From: Cytobacillus oceanisediminis
GTDB taxonomy: Bacteria; Bacillota; Bacilli; Bacillales; Cytobacillaceae
Assembly (NCBI RefSeq): GCF_022811925.1
Contig: NZ_CP065511.1
Span: 1,481,501 to 1,545,500 of the forward strand
Direction of reading: 5' to 3'
Length of the DNA stretch: 64,000 nucleotides
Positions 52,680 to 62,555 of this stretch are shown piece after piece. The notes below the pieces were generated by a model. The model saw only the letters and a program-made list of their open reading frames with translations, searched no databases and was not told where the DNA came from. A program made the position numbers and the translations under genes. Positions within the stretch are counted from its first letter, which is position 1. Every line of letters starts with the position of its first letter.

Positions 52680-53420
52680 ATGGCGCTGCTTGAAATTAAA
52701 AACGTTACCGGCGGCTATACAAGAAATCCGGTCTTGAAGGATGTCTCCTTTGATGTGGGAGAAAACGAAATAGTCGGCCTGATTGGCCTTAACGGAGCCG
52801 GAAAAAGTACGACCATCAAACATGTAATTGGCTTAATGGAACCGAAGGAAGGTGAAATAACAATCAATGGCAAGCAATTCCTTAATGATAAGGAAGGGTA
52901 TCGCAAGCAATTCACCTTTGTTCCGGAAACGCCGATTTTGTATGATGAATTAACACTGGAAGAACATTTGCGTATTACAGCCATGGCATACGGCCTGCCT
53001 GAAGCAGAGTATAAATCAAGAGTGAAAACACTCCTAAATGAATTCAGAATGGAAAAAAGACTGAAGTGGTTTCCAGCCCATTTTTCTAAAGGGATGAAAC
53101 AGAAGGTAATGATTATGTGCGCTTTTCTGGTGCAGCCGTCATTATACATTGTTGATGAACCGTTTGTAGGTCTTGACCCGCTGGGCATTCAATCACTTCT
53201 TGATTTGATGAAGAAAATGAAAGAAAGCGGTGCAGGCATTCTTATGTCCACCCATATACTGGCAACTGCTGAAAGATATTGTGATCGTTTTGTGATTTTG
53301 CATGAAGGAAAAGTGAGGGCGAAGGGAACTTTAGCAGAGCTGCAGCAGCAATTTGCTATGCCGGGAGCTACCCTCGATGATTTATATATCCAGCTCACAA
53401 AGGAAGAAGATTATGTTTGA
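52680..53420 (+). CDS. ecsA: ABC transporter ATPase EcsA
   Basis: This 246-residue protein has Walker A GLNGAGKST (~37), Walker B LYIVDEPFVGLDPLG and the SKGMKQK signature. ATG 52680 (SD AGGAAGG) gives the length of B. subtilis EcsA. EcsAB affects secretion, competence and membrane proteolysis. The 52032-52679 gap before it holds only the repeat array. A weak plus promoter (TTGGCT-N18-CATATA, from 52630) may drive it. It overlaps ecsB by 8 bases. Confidence 0.95.
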   Translation: MALLEIKNVTGGYTRNPVLKDVSFDVGENEIVGLIGLNGAGKSTTIKHVIGLMEPKEGEITINGKQFLNDKEGYRKQFTFVPETPILYDELTLEEHLRITAMAYGLPEAEYKSRVKTLLNEFRMEKRLKWFPAHFSKGMKQKVMIMCAFLVQPSLYIVDEPFVGLDPLGIQSLLDLMKKMKESGAGILMSTHILATAERYCDRFVILHEGKVRAKGTLAELQQQFAMPGATLDDLYIQLTKEEDYV

Positions 53421-54633
53421 TGAAAAACAATTATGGAAGGAGAGATTCGGGAGGACAGTCAAAGAGCTTTCCCGCTATCTCCGGTATATTTTTAATGGCC
53501 ATATTGTCATAGTCATGGTGTTCCTTCTGGGCACTGCCGCTTTTTATTATCAGGAATGGATAAAGACGCTTCCCGGTCATTTTCCTGCTGCAGCGGTAAT
53601 GGCAATTATTTTAGCTCTTCTGGTTACATACAGCCCGATTTATACATTTTTTTCTGAGGCAGACAAAATTTTTCTTCTGCCGCTTGAAGATAGGCTTTCA
53701 GGTTATTTTAGGCGTTCGCTGGCAGTCAGCTTTTTTGTGCATGCATACATCCTGGTAATGGGGCTAGGGGTTTTTATGCCCTTATATGCCAGAGTGAATG
53801 ATGGCAATTTTAGAACATTTTTACCTTTTCTGCTTATCTTGCTGTCGTTAAAAATTATCAATTTGCTGATCCGCTGGAAGATACAATATTACATCGAAAC
53901 AAGCGTACATATCTTTGATGCATGTGTGCGTTACGCAGTAAACGCTGTGTTCCTATATTTTCTTTTTAGCGGTGCTTCCCCCATTTTCATGCTGGCGGCA
54001 GGCGTGCTCCTGATTCTGCTGTACTTGTTCTTTAGTATGAAATCCAGGGGTAAAGGACTAAAATGGGAGTTTTTGATTGACCAGGAAGAGAGGAGAATGA
54101 CGTCTTTCTACAGGCTCGCCAATATGTTTACAGATGTTCCAAAGCTGAAAGATCGCGTAAAAAGGCGGAAATGGCTTGATTGGCTGCTACCAGGCATTCC
54201 TTTCAAACAGGATGCGACGTTTAAAAACCTTTTTGTCCGAACGTTTCTCCGTTCTGGTGATTACTTCGGTCTATTCATTCGTTTAACGTTCATTGGTGCT
54301 GGAGCGATTTATTTAATTTCGTATGGAATGGGACAAATAATGCTTGTACCGCTATTCATGTACTTAACAGGCTTTCAGCTCCTGCCTCTATGGAATCATC
54401 ATCAGGATAAGCTGTGGGTGAATTTATACCCGGTTAAAGGGGACATAAAGGAGAAGTCCTTTAAACAGCTGCTTACAGGCATCCTATATTTTCAGGCATT
54501 CCTCTTATCGCTGGCTGTCCTGGCCAATGGCGGCTGGATGGCATCACTGCTGTCTTTGGCATTAGGGATTTTATTTGCATATATATATACTCATTTCTAT
54601 ATTCAGAAACGGCTGGCGGGCAGCCGGGCATAA
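53413..54633 (+). CDS. ecsB: ABC transporter permease EcsB
   Basis: This 406-residue protein, close to B. subtilis EcsB (408), starts at ATG 53413 inside the ecsA end. It has multiple membrane helices in two clusters (~45-200 and ~300-400) around a cytoplasmic segment with KDRVKRRKWLDWLLPG. It is the partner of EcsA. Confidence 0.94.
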   Translation: MFDEKQLWKERFGRTVKELSRYLRYIFNGHIVIVMVFLLGTAAFYYQEWIKTLPGHFPAAAVMAIILALLVTYSPIYTFFSEADKIFLLPLEDRLSGYFRRSLAVSFFVHAYILVMGLGVFMPLYARVNDGNFRTFLPFLLILLSLKIINLLIRWKIQYYIETSVHIFDACVRYAVNAVFLYFLFSGASPIFMLAAGVLLILLYLFFSMKSRGKGLKWEFLIDQEERRMTSFYRLANMFTDVPKLKDRVKRRKWLDWLLPGIPFKQDATFKNLFVRTFLRSGDYFGLFIRLTFIGAGAIYLISYGMGQIMLVPLFMYLTGFQLLPLWNHHQDKLWVNLYPVKGDIKEKSFKQLLTGILYFQAFLLSLAVLANGGWMASLLSLALGILFAYIYTHFYIQKRLAGSRA

Positions 54634-54690
54634 AATGAAACCATTGCTGTCTGGTATGCGTATATATAGTCATCCTGAAAAAAGGCAGGT

Positions 54691-55422
54691 ATGAAAATGA
54701 GGGAGTATGAATTAAATGCATATCACGAAATTGAAGAATGGAAGATGCGAATAAATAAGCGCTCCAGTATGCTGACTCGCCTTTCAAAAAAAGCTCAAAC
54801 AAAGGTAAATAGTATAATACCTGAAAAAGCTCATCAAATTATTACAGACAGCATAAAAAATATGGTGAAGGCAACCCTGATTGGATCAAATGCAACCACC
54901 AGAAAAAAACAATCTGCCGGCCGCGGCCTTGAAGTGATGGATCACATGCTTGAAGAGAAGGTTTCGACCTACCGCAAAACAGCTGCGGTCGAAGGTGCCG
55001 GAACTGGGGCAGGGGGAATTCTCCTTGGCCTGGCTGATTTTCCTTTGCTGCTAAGCATAAAGATGAAATTTCTTTTTGAGGCTGCTGCCATATATGGATT
55101 TGATACAAATGATTATGAAGAGCGCCTGTTTCTCCTGCACGTCTTTCAGCTCGCATTTTCCAGCGATGACAAAAGGAAAGAAACACTGAAGCTGATTGAA
55201 GAATGGGATGACCGTAAGGAAGCATTAGCAGAAATGGACTGGAAGGTGTTTCAGCAGGAATACCGTGATTATATCGACCTCGTTAAGATGCTCCAGCTGG
55301 TGCCCGGTATAGGTGCTGCTGTTGGGGCGTATGCGAATTATAATTTGCTTGACCATTTAGGAGAAACCGCTAAAAATGCTTATCGTCTGCGGATATTAAA
55401 GACAGCCCCAAGGCCTGATTAG
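54691..55422 (+). CDS. ecsC: EcsC family protein
   Basis: This 243-residue protein has the EcsC core: EGAGTGAGGILLGLADFPLLLSIKMKF (split: EGAGTGAGGILLGLADF, PLLLSIKMKF) and the C-terminal LQLVPGIGAAVGAYANY. It is encoded after ecsB in B. subtilis too. Molecular role is unknown. Its stop codon lies within the following terminator hairpin. Confidence 0.93.
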   Translation: MKMREYELNAYHEIEEWKMRINKRSSMLTRLSKKAQTKVNSIIPEKAHQIITDSIKNMVKATLIGSNATTRKKQSAGRGLEVMDHMLEEKVSTYRKTAAVEGAGTGAGGILLGLADFPLLLSIKMKFLFEAAAIYGFDTNDYEERLFLLHVFQLAFSSDDKRKETLKLIEEWDDRKEALAEMDWKVFQQEYRDYIDLVKMLQLVPGIGAAVGAYANYNLLDHLGETAKNAYRLRILKTAPRPD

Positions 55423-55439
55423 GCTTGGGGCTGTTTTTT
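55403..55439 (+). terminator. Terminator overlapping the ecsC stop
   Basis: ACAGCCCCAAGGCCT and AGGCTTGGGGCTGT form the stem, with T6 at the end; the ecsC TAG (55420-55422) is at the start of the 3' arm. Confidence 0.9.
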
Positions 55440-55455
55440 ACGGACTTTCTCCTTA

Positions 55456-56661
55456 CTATCCTACCTCAACAGAATCCTTGCTTTCCTGAAAGCTATGATA
55501 GTTTAAAGCTGCTGCTCCCAATGTTTTGGCTGCGATCAGCATGGCTTTTTCATCGATATCAAACTTTGGATGATGGTGCGGGTAATTTTCAACTGTGTTT
55601 TCCGGTCTTGCACCTGTAAAGAAGAAGGTGCCTTTCACATGCTGCAGGTAATAAGCGAAATCTTCTCCGCCCATCTCAGGGTCTGTCTCTTCCACCCATT
55701 TGACTTCATTAATTTTCCCTGCTAGTTCAGCCAGGTATTCGGTTTCTTTTTTATGATTCACAACAGCAGGGTAGCCCCTATGGAACTGATACTCATAAGC
55801 ACTGTCTGCTGTGTAGCATGTTCCTTTTACTATGCGCCCGATTTCCTCTTCGATATTATTTCGGACGTCTTCGTTAAATGTGCGGACGGTACCGATCAAT
55901 TTTGCTCTATCGGCAATTACATTAAATGCGTTATCAGCTACGAAGGATCCAACTGTTACAACAGCAGAATCTATTGGATTTACTTTTCTGCTGACGATTT
56001 GCTGAAGATTGACGACCAGCTGGGACGCAGTTACAATCGCATCTTTTGTTTTGTGAGGCTGTGCTCCATGCCCGCCTTTTCCTTGAATGGAAACTTCAAA
56101 TCTGTCTGCTGCTGCCATAAATGGACCGACTCGATATTGAATTTTCCCTGTTGGTTCGGATGCCCATAGGTGAGTTCCAAAAATGGCATCTACTCCATCA
56201 AGGCAGCCATCTTCGATCATCGATTTCGCTCCGCCTGGGGCATATTCCTCGGCGTGCTGGTGAATCATGACATATGTACCTTCTAATTCATCGCGAAGTT
56301 CATTGAGTGCCTTTGCCAGCACAAGCAAAGTTGCTGTGTGTCCATCGTGTCCGCAAGCATGCATAACACCCGGTACCAATGATTTATATGGGACATCCTT
56401 TTCATCTTGGATAGGCAGTGCATCAAAATCGGCTCTTAAAGCGATGGTTTTTCCTGGTTTGCTGCCATGGATCTTAGCAACTACTCCATTTCCTCCTACA
56501 TGCCCCCGGACTTCAATACCCAGATTTTTATAATAGGTTTTGATATAGTGAGACGTCTTTTCTTCCTTAAAGGATACTTCAGGGTTCTGGTGAAGATAGC
56601 GGCGGATGGAGACCATTTCATCGTAATAGCTTTCCAGTTTTTCAAATAATGTTTCGGACAT
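55456..56661 (-). CDS. yhaA: M20 family amidohydrolase YhaA
   Basis: This is a 401-residue zinc peptidase/amidohydrolase with MHACGHDGHTA (~105-115), HQHAEEYAPGGAK and the metal Glu/His region MGGEDFAYY near the C-terminus. ATG 56661 is used because GGAGAGGG precedes it. The N-acyl-amino-acid or peptide substrate is unspecified. Confidence 0.92.
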   Translation of the reverse strand: MSETLFEKLESYYDEMVSIRRYLHQNPEVSFKEEKTSHYIKTYYKNLGIEVRGHVGGNGVVAKIHGSKPGKTIALRADFDALPIQDEKDVPYKSLVPGVMHACGHDGHTATLLVLAKALNELRDELEGTYVMIHQHAEEYAPGGAKSMIEDGCLDGVDAIFGTHLWASEPTGKIQYRVGPFMAAADRFEVSIQGKGGHGAQPHKTKDAIVTASQLVVNLQQIVSRKVNPIDSAVVTVGSFVADNAFNVIADRAKLIGTVRTFNEDVRNNIEEEIGRIVKGTCYTADSAYEYQFHRGYPAVVNHKKETEYLAELAGKINEVKWVEETDPEMGGEDFAYYLQHVKGTFFFTGARPENTVENYPHHHPKFDIDEKAMLIAAKTLGAAALNYHSFQESKDSVEVG

Positions 56662-56815
56662 GATTCCCTCTCCTAACTGCATAATTTTTTCATTATTATA
56701 ACATTCTTTAATAGGTTAAAGGAGAAAATCTTCTTTTTTCTCAAACTTAACATAATAAAAGGGAAGAAGAGATGATACTATAAATTAAAGTGCTGAATGG
56801 GAGGTATTTGTAAGA

Positions 56816-57478
56816 TTGGAAATGCATAAATCTAAATGGGCATACTTTTTCCTGGCTGTATCAGCAGCAGTTTTTCTTTATTTTTTGACTTCTGTTAATA
56901 TCGGAACATCACTGATATTTGATCGTTATTTTTCGGAATTTTTTACAGGTTTGTTTTCAGAAAACACCCATCCATTTTTTGAAGCTATGGACAGTTTGGG
57001 GGATAAAGCCGGTGTTGGAATCATCACATTGGCATTCTTATTGTTGCTTTTGTTTAAATATAGGAATTATGAAGCGATGGCATCAGTAGTTTTTGCTGTT
57101 GCAGCGGGAAATGAAGTAAATAAGTGGCTTAAAGAGGCTATCGGAAGGCCGCGCCCTGATCAGGAACAGCTGGTTGATGTGGCGAGTCTCAGCTTTCCGA
57201 GCGGACACGCTATGATTGGGATGATCCTGTATACGGTTATTGCCTATTTTATCATTAACGAATTAAAGTCCAGTTCTGCAAAATGGATGACGGCGATTTT
57301 AGCTGGCATTTGGATTTTCCTAATGGGAATCAGCCGGATTGTGATGGGTGTACATTATCCGTCAGATATTGCAGCGGGATTTGCAGCAGGCTATATTTGG
57401 GTATTCATTTCCATTTCCCTTTACGCGGCACTAAAGTCAATGTTCAGAAGAAATTCACACCAAAGAGAATCGGCATAA
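56816..57478 (+). CDS. PAP2 family phosphatase
   Basis: This 220-residue protein starts at TTG 56816 (GGGAGG upstream). Six helices carry the three PAP2 motifs: KEAIGRPRPD (~115), PSGHAMIG (~130) and SRIVMGVHYPSD (~173-184). It dephosphorylates a lipid such as undecaprenyl diphosphate or phosphatidylglycerol phosphate at the membrane surface; which one is not known. Confidence 0.92.
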   Translation: MEMHKSKWAYFFLAVSAAVFLYFLTSVNIGTSLIFDRYFSEFFTGLFSENTHPFFEAMDSLGDKAGVGIITLAFLLLLLFKYRNYEAMASVVFAVAAGNEVNKWLKEAIGRPRPDQEQLVDVASLSFPSGHAMIGMILYTVIAYFIINELKSSSAKWMTAILAGIWIFLMGISRIVMGVHYPSDIAAGFAAGYIWVFISISLYAALKSMFRRNSHQRESA

Positions 57479-57479
57479 A

Positions 57480-57518
57480 AGCAAAGAGACTATCGCAGAT
57501 AGTCTCTTTGCTGCTTTT
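57480..57518. terminator. Terminator between PAP2 gene and yhfA
   Basis: AGCAAAGAGACTATC and GATAGTCTCTTTGCT form a 15-bp stem around GCA, followed by GCTTTTT. Confidence 0.93.
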
Positions 57519-58924
57519 TAAATGAGGAACATGGCTGCAATAGTTGTAACAATTAAACCAATTGTCACCGGAAGCAAATTCCTGCGAGCCAGTTCAAAAG
57601 CGTCTACATTACAGATGGCTGCTGCAGGGATGAGGGCCCAGGGAACAAGCGTACCGCCGCCTACCCAGATTCCGGCTACCTGGCCTAGAGCTGTTAAGGT
57701 TGCCGCACCTGTGCCTATGGCTGCAGCAAACAGGCTTGCAATCGAGCCGGCAAGTGATATGCCGGAAAAACCAGATCCGTCCAGGCCGGTAATGGCGCCA
57801 ACCACTGTTAATGTAATGGCGCCTGCTTCTTTACTTAAAGGGACAGCAGAAGCCAGACCAACTCCAAGATCATTAACAATTCCATGAGAGTCTTTTGGCA
57901 GAAAGTCTCCTATCATTTGTGTAAATCCAGCGTCCCCCAAATAAAAGAAAGCTGCTATTGGAATTACAGGGCCAAATACCCTAAAACCAAACTGGAAGCC
58001 TTCAACTAAATAGCCAGTTGTTTTTTCAAGGCCTTTATTGCGATGGGCAGATAGCGTAATCATCAGAAGGATGAAAATCGATGTTCCTCCTACTAAAGCT
58101 GTAGCGTCACCGCCCTGGAGGTCCAGTGCAAACATGGCAGCAACATCAGCAGCAAATAAAACAGGTATGAATAGTGCAAAAAAACGCTTTTGATTAAGTG
58201 ATAGCAGATGTTGTTGACTGTCGTCAGACTGAAGTTCAGCAGGGGTATCCACGGTGAGTCCTGTTGCTGCAGTCAGTTTTCCGCTTTTCATGTCTCTCTT
58301 TATAAGATAAAAAGCTGTAATAGTTGTCACTGCTCCCATAATAATAACAAGCGGAATACTGGCTGATATGACTTCCCCGACAGGAAGCCCGGCTGCATCG
58401 GCAGTTAACTTCGGTGCAGCCTGGATTATAAAATCGCCAGATAGTGCAATTCCGTGCCCGAATAGGTTCATGGCCATTGCAACGCCCAAAGCAGGCAATC
58501 CAACTCGAATGGCTACTGGAAGAAGTACTGCCCCCATTAATGCAACTGCAGGAGATGGCCAAAAAAACCATGAGATGACCATCATCAAAATCCCAATAGT
58601 CCAATAGGCAAGTGCTGGTGTTCTGATTAATTTGGTAAAAGGAGAGATCATGACATCATTGATTCCAGTTGTGGTCAGTGTCCGGCTCATGGCGACGATT
58701 ATCGAAATGACCAGTATAGTGGAAAGGAGTTCTGTAATGGCAAATATAAAACTGGTAAAAATACTGCTGACTGAACTGCTTAAGGAGCCGGTAGCCGTTA
58801 TGGCAATTATAAAGATTCCTGAAATACAGACAAGGGTTGTATCTCTCCTCATAATCATGAAACCAATAATAAACAGAATAAAAAGAACATAAATCCAATG
58901 GATGGCTGTTAGTTCAACTCCCAT
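57518..58924 (-). CDS. yhfA: YhfA family transporter
   Basis: This 468-residue protein has about 12 helices and the motifs GHGIALSGDFIIQAAPK (~155-171), SKEAGAITLTVVGAITGLDGSGFSG (split: SKEAGAITLTVVGAI, TGLDGSGFSG). It matches B. subtilis YhfA (463 residues), of unknown substrate. It lies beyond the PAP2 gene after yhaA, as in B. subtilis apart from that insertion. Confidence 0.88.
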   Translation of the reverse strand: MGVELTAIHWIYVLFILFIIGFMIMRRDTTLVCISGIFIIAITATGSLSSSVSSIFTSFIFAITELLSTILVISIIVAMSRTLTTTGINDVMISPFTKLIRTPALAYWTIGILMMVISWFFWPSPAVALMGAVLLPVAIRVGLPALGVAMAMNLFGHGIALSGDFIIQAAPKLTADAAGLPVGEVISASIPLVIIMGAVTTITAFYLIKRDMKSGKLTAATGLTVDTPAELQSDDSQQHLLSLNQKRFFALFIPVLFAADVAAMFALDLQGGDATALVGGTSIFILLMITLSAHRNKGLEKTTGYLVEGFQFGFRVFGPVIPIAAFFYLGDAGFTQMIGDFLPKDSHGIVNDLGVGLASAVPLSKEAGAITLTVVGAITGLDGSGFSGISLAGSIASLFAAAIGTGAATLTALGQVAGIWVGGGTLVPWALIPAAAICNVDAFELARRNLLPVTIGLIVTTIAAMFLI

Positions 58925-59176
58925 CTATAGTCTCCCCCTTTCATAATTCCATAAGAGAAGCGCCGATTTAGGCGAATCACCCGATTTGGAATGTAGTACA
59001 GAATATGATGGAAAGAAATAAATGGTGATATGGATTGCATCCGTCCGGAGGCGGAGGCTGAACCACTCTGCGGAATGTTTCCATAAAAAAGCTGAGTGAT
59101 AAAATGAAAATACTGGAGGAAAAGGTTTCTATTTTAGCGAATACAAGAATAGGAGAAAAGAAGGAAGGGAACGCCT

Positions 59177-60001
59177 ATGAGATACAGGTCAGTTAATCAG
59201 ATAATCTTCGCGGTAACTTTATCAGCAGTTGGAGTTTTGCTTCTCCTTATGAACATAGGTGTCATTTCCTTGGAAATAAAAGAGGTATTTGTCGTAATTT
59301 ACCCCTTTATTCTATTGGCTGCAGGATTCCATTGCCTGCTGTCATACATGTTGAAGAAAAGCCGGAGCGGAATGTTTCCCGGGTTATTTCTAATAGTATT
59401 TTCATTTCTATTAATCCTTGATCGTTTCGAAGTAATTGAATTTAGGTTTATGGAAATATGGAAACTCTGGCCCCTGTTTCTTATTTTTTTCGGCATTAAT
59501 ATTTTATTAAAAAAAGATCGTTTAAAGATTCATTTTGAACAGGACTTCCCGGCGGATATTTATGAAAAAAACAAAGGTGCAGCGGAGAAGAAGGTTATTA
59601 ATATCTCAAAATACGAAAGCCCGCAGCCGCTTAAAAATATAAGAGGTTTTTCGATTGGCGATGTGGATTTTAAACAGCCAAATTGGTCTCTGGAGCCAAT
59701 GGATTTATATACAATGATCGGTGATTATTTTATTGATTTCAGCAAGGCTTTCATCCCGGAGAAAGAGACACCTGTCATTGTAAGAGGGTGGATTGGGGAT
59801 GTAAAAATGATCATCCCTGAAAATATTCCGGTGATGATCCAGTCAAATATTAATATAGGAGACATTCGTATTTTTGATCAAAAGACAGGTGACATTAACC
59901 GCAGTCTTCAATATAAGTCGCCAGGTTACGATGAAGCATCAAGAAAGCTGAGAATCGCTGTACAAGTAAAAATTGGATCCATCCGGATCGATAAAGTATA
60001 G
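59177..60001 (+). CDS. liaF: LiaF-type envelope stress regulator
   Basis: This 274-residue protein has four N-terminal helices (~1-120) and a C-terminal cell-wall-active antibiotic response domain (~155-274) with GDVDF, GDYFIDFSKA and VRGWIGDVKMIIPE. It restrains LiaR in B. subtilis. The SD is GAAGGGAAC. It precedes liaS by 6 bases. No liaI/liaH or liaG lies upstream. Confidence 0.92.
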   Translation: MRYRSVNQIIFAVTLSAVGVLLLLMNIGVISLEIKEVFVVIYPFILLAAGFHCLLSYMLKKSRSGMFPGLFLIVFSFLLILDRFEVIEFRFMEIWKLWPLFLIFFGINILLKKDRLKIHFEQDFPADIYEKNKGAAEKKVINISKYESPQPLKNIRGFSIGDVDFKQPNWSLEPMDLYTMIGDYFIDFSKAFIPEKETPVIVRGWIGDVKMIIPENIPVMIQSNINIGDIRIFDQKTGDINRSLQYKSPGYDEASRKLRIAVQVKIGSIRIDKV

Positions 60002-60007
60002 GGGTAT

Positions 60008-61054
60008 ATGATGAGAAAAACCGGAATCAGGTATTGGTTTGTACAGAGCTTCATTATGATGGCCATTATAAGTTCATTAATCTTTTTTGTCGGCTTACAG
60101 GTGTATCTATTTTATAATCCTGAATCGCCAATGACGATAAAGAGCACCTTCTGGCTTTTTTTGTACGCTTTAACCATTTTACTCCTTACGGGAGCCTACT
60201 TTGGGCTTAAGGGCAGCTATTTAATAAAAGGCAGGCTCGGTGATATTTTATTATTTGTTTCAACTTTAAGAAGCGGCAAGTATGCTGATCGGATGGAATC
60301 TTATGAAAAAGATGAGATAGGATTAATTTCAGATGAACTGAATCAGCTGGCGGAAAATATCCAGGAGCAGGTTTTTTCCATGCAGCGGCTTGCTGATGAA
60401 AAGTCTATCCTGGCACAAACAGCCCATTCAGCTGCTGTGATGGAAGAAAGACAGCGCCTGGCAAGGGATCTGCATGATGTTGTGAGCCAGCAGCTTTTCG
60501 CTTTGAGTATGATGTCTTCAGCTGCCCTAAGAGTTTTTGATTTGGATAGTGATAAAGCAAGGGAGCAGTTAAATGAAATCTCTGAAATCGCTGCGAAAGC
60601 GCAGGGGGAAATGAGGGCTCTTCTTCTCCATTTGAGGCCAGTGCAACTGAGTGATGACAGGCTATGCGATGGAATTATTAAGCTGATACAGGAGTTAAAG
60701 GCAAAGACAAACATCCATTTTCACGCAAGCATTGATGAGATCGAAAATCTTTCGAAAGCAGCGGAAGAGCATTTGTTTCGGATCGTGCAGGAAGCCTTAT
60801 CCAATGTGCTCCGCCATGCTGATGCAGGGAATATAAAAATAACTTTAACGGAAGAAGAAGATTACATTTATCTTTTTATTGCTGATAATGGTAAAGGTTT
60901 TAATCCTCATAAAGAGAGGATAACCTCCTATGGGCTGAAGACAATGAGGGAACGCTGTGAAGAAGTAGGCGGAATATTCAAAATACGTTCTAAAAAAAAC
61001 GAAGGAACCTATATAGATATCAAAATACCGGCAAAAGAGGAGATGCTGAAATGA
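60008..61054 (+). CDS. liaS: Histidine kinase LiaS
   Basis: This 348-residue protein has two membrane helices (~15-35, ~45-66), a HAMP-like linker, and a HisKA_3 phosphoacceptor RLARDLHDVVSQQLFAL (~153-169, His). The ATPase region has NVLRHADA, DNGKGFNP and GLKTMRERCEEVGG. It senses cell envelope stress with LiaF. It overlaps liaR by 4 bases. Confidence 0.94.
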   Translation: MMRKTGIRYWFVQSFIMMAIISSLIFFVGLQVYLFYNPESPMTIKSTFWLFLYALTILLLTGAYFGLKGSYLIKGRLGDILLFVSTLRSGKYADRMESYEKDEIGLISDELNQLAENIQEQVFSMQRLADEKSILAQTAHSAAVMEERQRLARDLHDVVSQQLFALSMMSSAALRVFDLDSDKAREQLNEISEIAAKAQGEMRALLLHLRPVQLSDDRLCDGIIKLIQELKAKTNIHFHASIDEIENLSKAAEEHLFRIVQEALSNVLRHADAGNIKITLTEEEDYIYLFIADNGKGFNPHKERITSYGLKTMRERCEEVGGIFKIRSKKNEGTYIDIKIPAKEEMLK

Positions 61055-61689
61055 TCAGGGTTGCTGTAGTAGATGATCATGAAATGGTAAGAAAGGGCAT
61101 TATTTCTTATTTGGCAACGGAAGCTGGCATAGAGGTGATTGGGGAAGCAGAAAGCGGAAATGATGCTGTACAGCTTGTACTCAAAGAACGGCCGGAAATC
61201 GTTCTGATGGATTTGCTGATGGAAAATGGGAACGGAATTGAAGCGACAAGGGAGATTTTAAAAAGCTATCCTGGATGCAAAATTATAATCATAACCAGCT
61301 ATTACGATGATGAACAAGTTTTCCCGGCAATTGAAGCGGGTGCGTTCAGCTATATGCTTAAAACAGCAAATGCTGCCGAGGTTGTGAATGCAATTAAGAA
61401 AGCTGCAAAAGGAGAGCCCGTTATTGAATCAAAGGTTGCAGGGAAAATGGTAAGCCGTTTTAGAGAAAAAGAGAAAAAGCCTCATGACGATTTAACTGAA
61501 AGGGAGTTTGATGTCCTGCTCTGCATTGGGGAAGGGATGACAAACCAGGAAATAAGTGAAGAATTGTTCATTGGCATCAAAACAGTCAAAACACATGTAA
61601 GCAATATCCTCAGTAAACTGGGCGTTACTGACCGTACACAGGCAGCGGTTTATGCCAATCGAAATGGCATAATTAAAAAGCAGGCATAG
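61051..61689 (+). CDS. liaR: Response regulator LiaR
   Basis: This 212-residue protein has the receiver domain (VDDHEMVRKG, phosphoacceptor Asp in IVLMDLLMENGNG ~54) and a LuxR-type HTH (~145-205, LTEREFDVLLCIGEG, GIKTVKTHVSNILSKLG). It activates envelope-stress genes. Confidence 0.95.
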   Translation: MIRVAVVDDHEMVRKGIISYLATEAGIEVIGEAESGNDAVQLVLKERPEIVLMDLLMENGNGIEATREILKSYPGCKIIIITSYYDDEQVFPAIEAGAFSYMLKTANAAEVVNAIKKAAKGEPVIESKVAGKMVSRFREKEKKPHDDLTEREFDVLLCIGEGMTNQEISEELFIGIKTVKTHVSNILSKLGVTDRTQAAVYANRNGIIKKQA

Positions 61690-61720
61690 AAAAGGATGAG
61701 CCGATGCAGCTCATCCTTTT
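61690..61720. terminator. Terminator between liaR and hmoB
   Basis: AAAAGGATGAGC and GCTCATCCTTTT pair around a 7-base loop and serve the convergent genes. Confidence 0.9.
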
Positions 61721-61723
61721 CTA

Positions 61724-62239
<516 letters not shown>

Positions 62240-62415
62240 TCACTCCACTTGGAAAAGTTTTATAGTGTTCTTTAAAGGTCATTTTAGTGAAAGCATCATG
62301 CTATTAATAGAATCTACATCATAAACACTTCACTCATAAATTTAAATTTTTAATGTGCTAATATCCTTACATTCTTTAATTTTCCCTTATTTAGACAGTT
62401 AAAAACGTCAAATTT

Positions 62416-62444
62416 TTGACATTTGGCCTTCAAATCTATACAAA
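62416..62444 (+). promoter_or_regulatory. Candidate SigA promoter of hemE
   Basis: TTGACA (62416-62421), 17-base spacer, TACAAA (62439-62444), about 112 bases before the hemE ATG. The -35 is perfect and the -10 weak. The 62234-62555 gap holds nothing else obvious. Confidence 0.45.
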
Positions 62445-62555
62445 AACAGAGAAAAAAGGATATAGTCATAAAGGATAGATACTGGCGATTTCTAATTTTG
62501 GTATATATATATTACAATAATACGCAGACAAGTCTTGAAAGGTGGATAAAATTTA

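Noticed and set aside
59108..59200. 30-codon frame overlapping the liaF start
   Set aside because: No SD and out of frame with liaF; probably chance.
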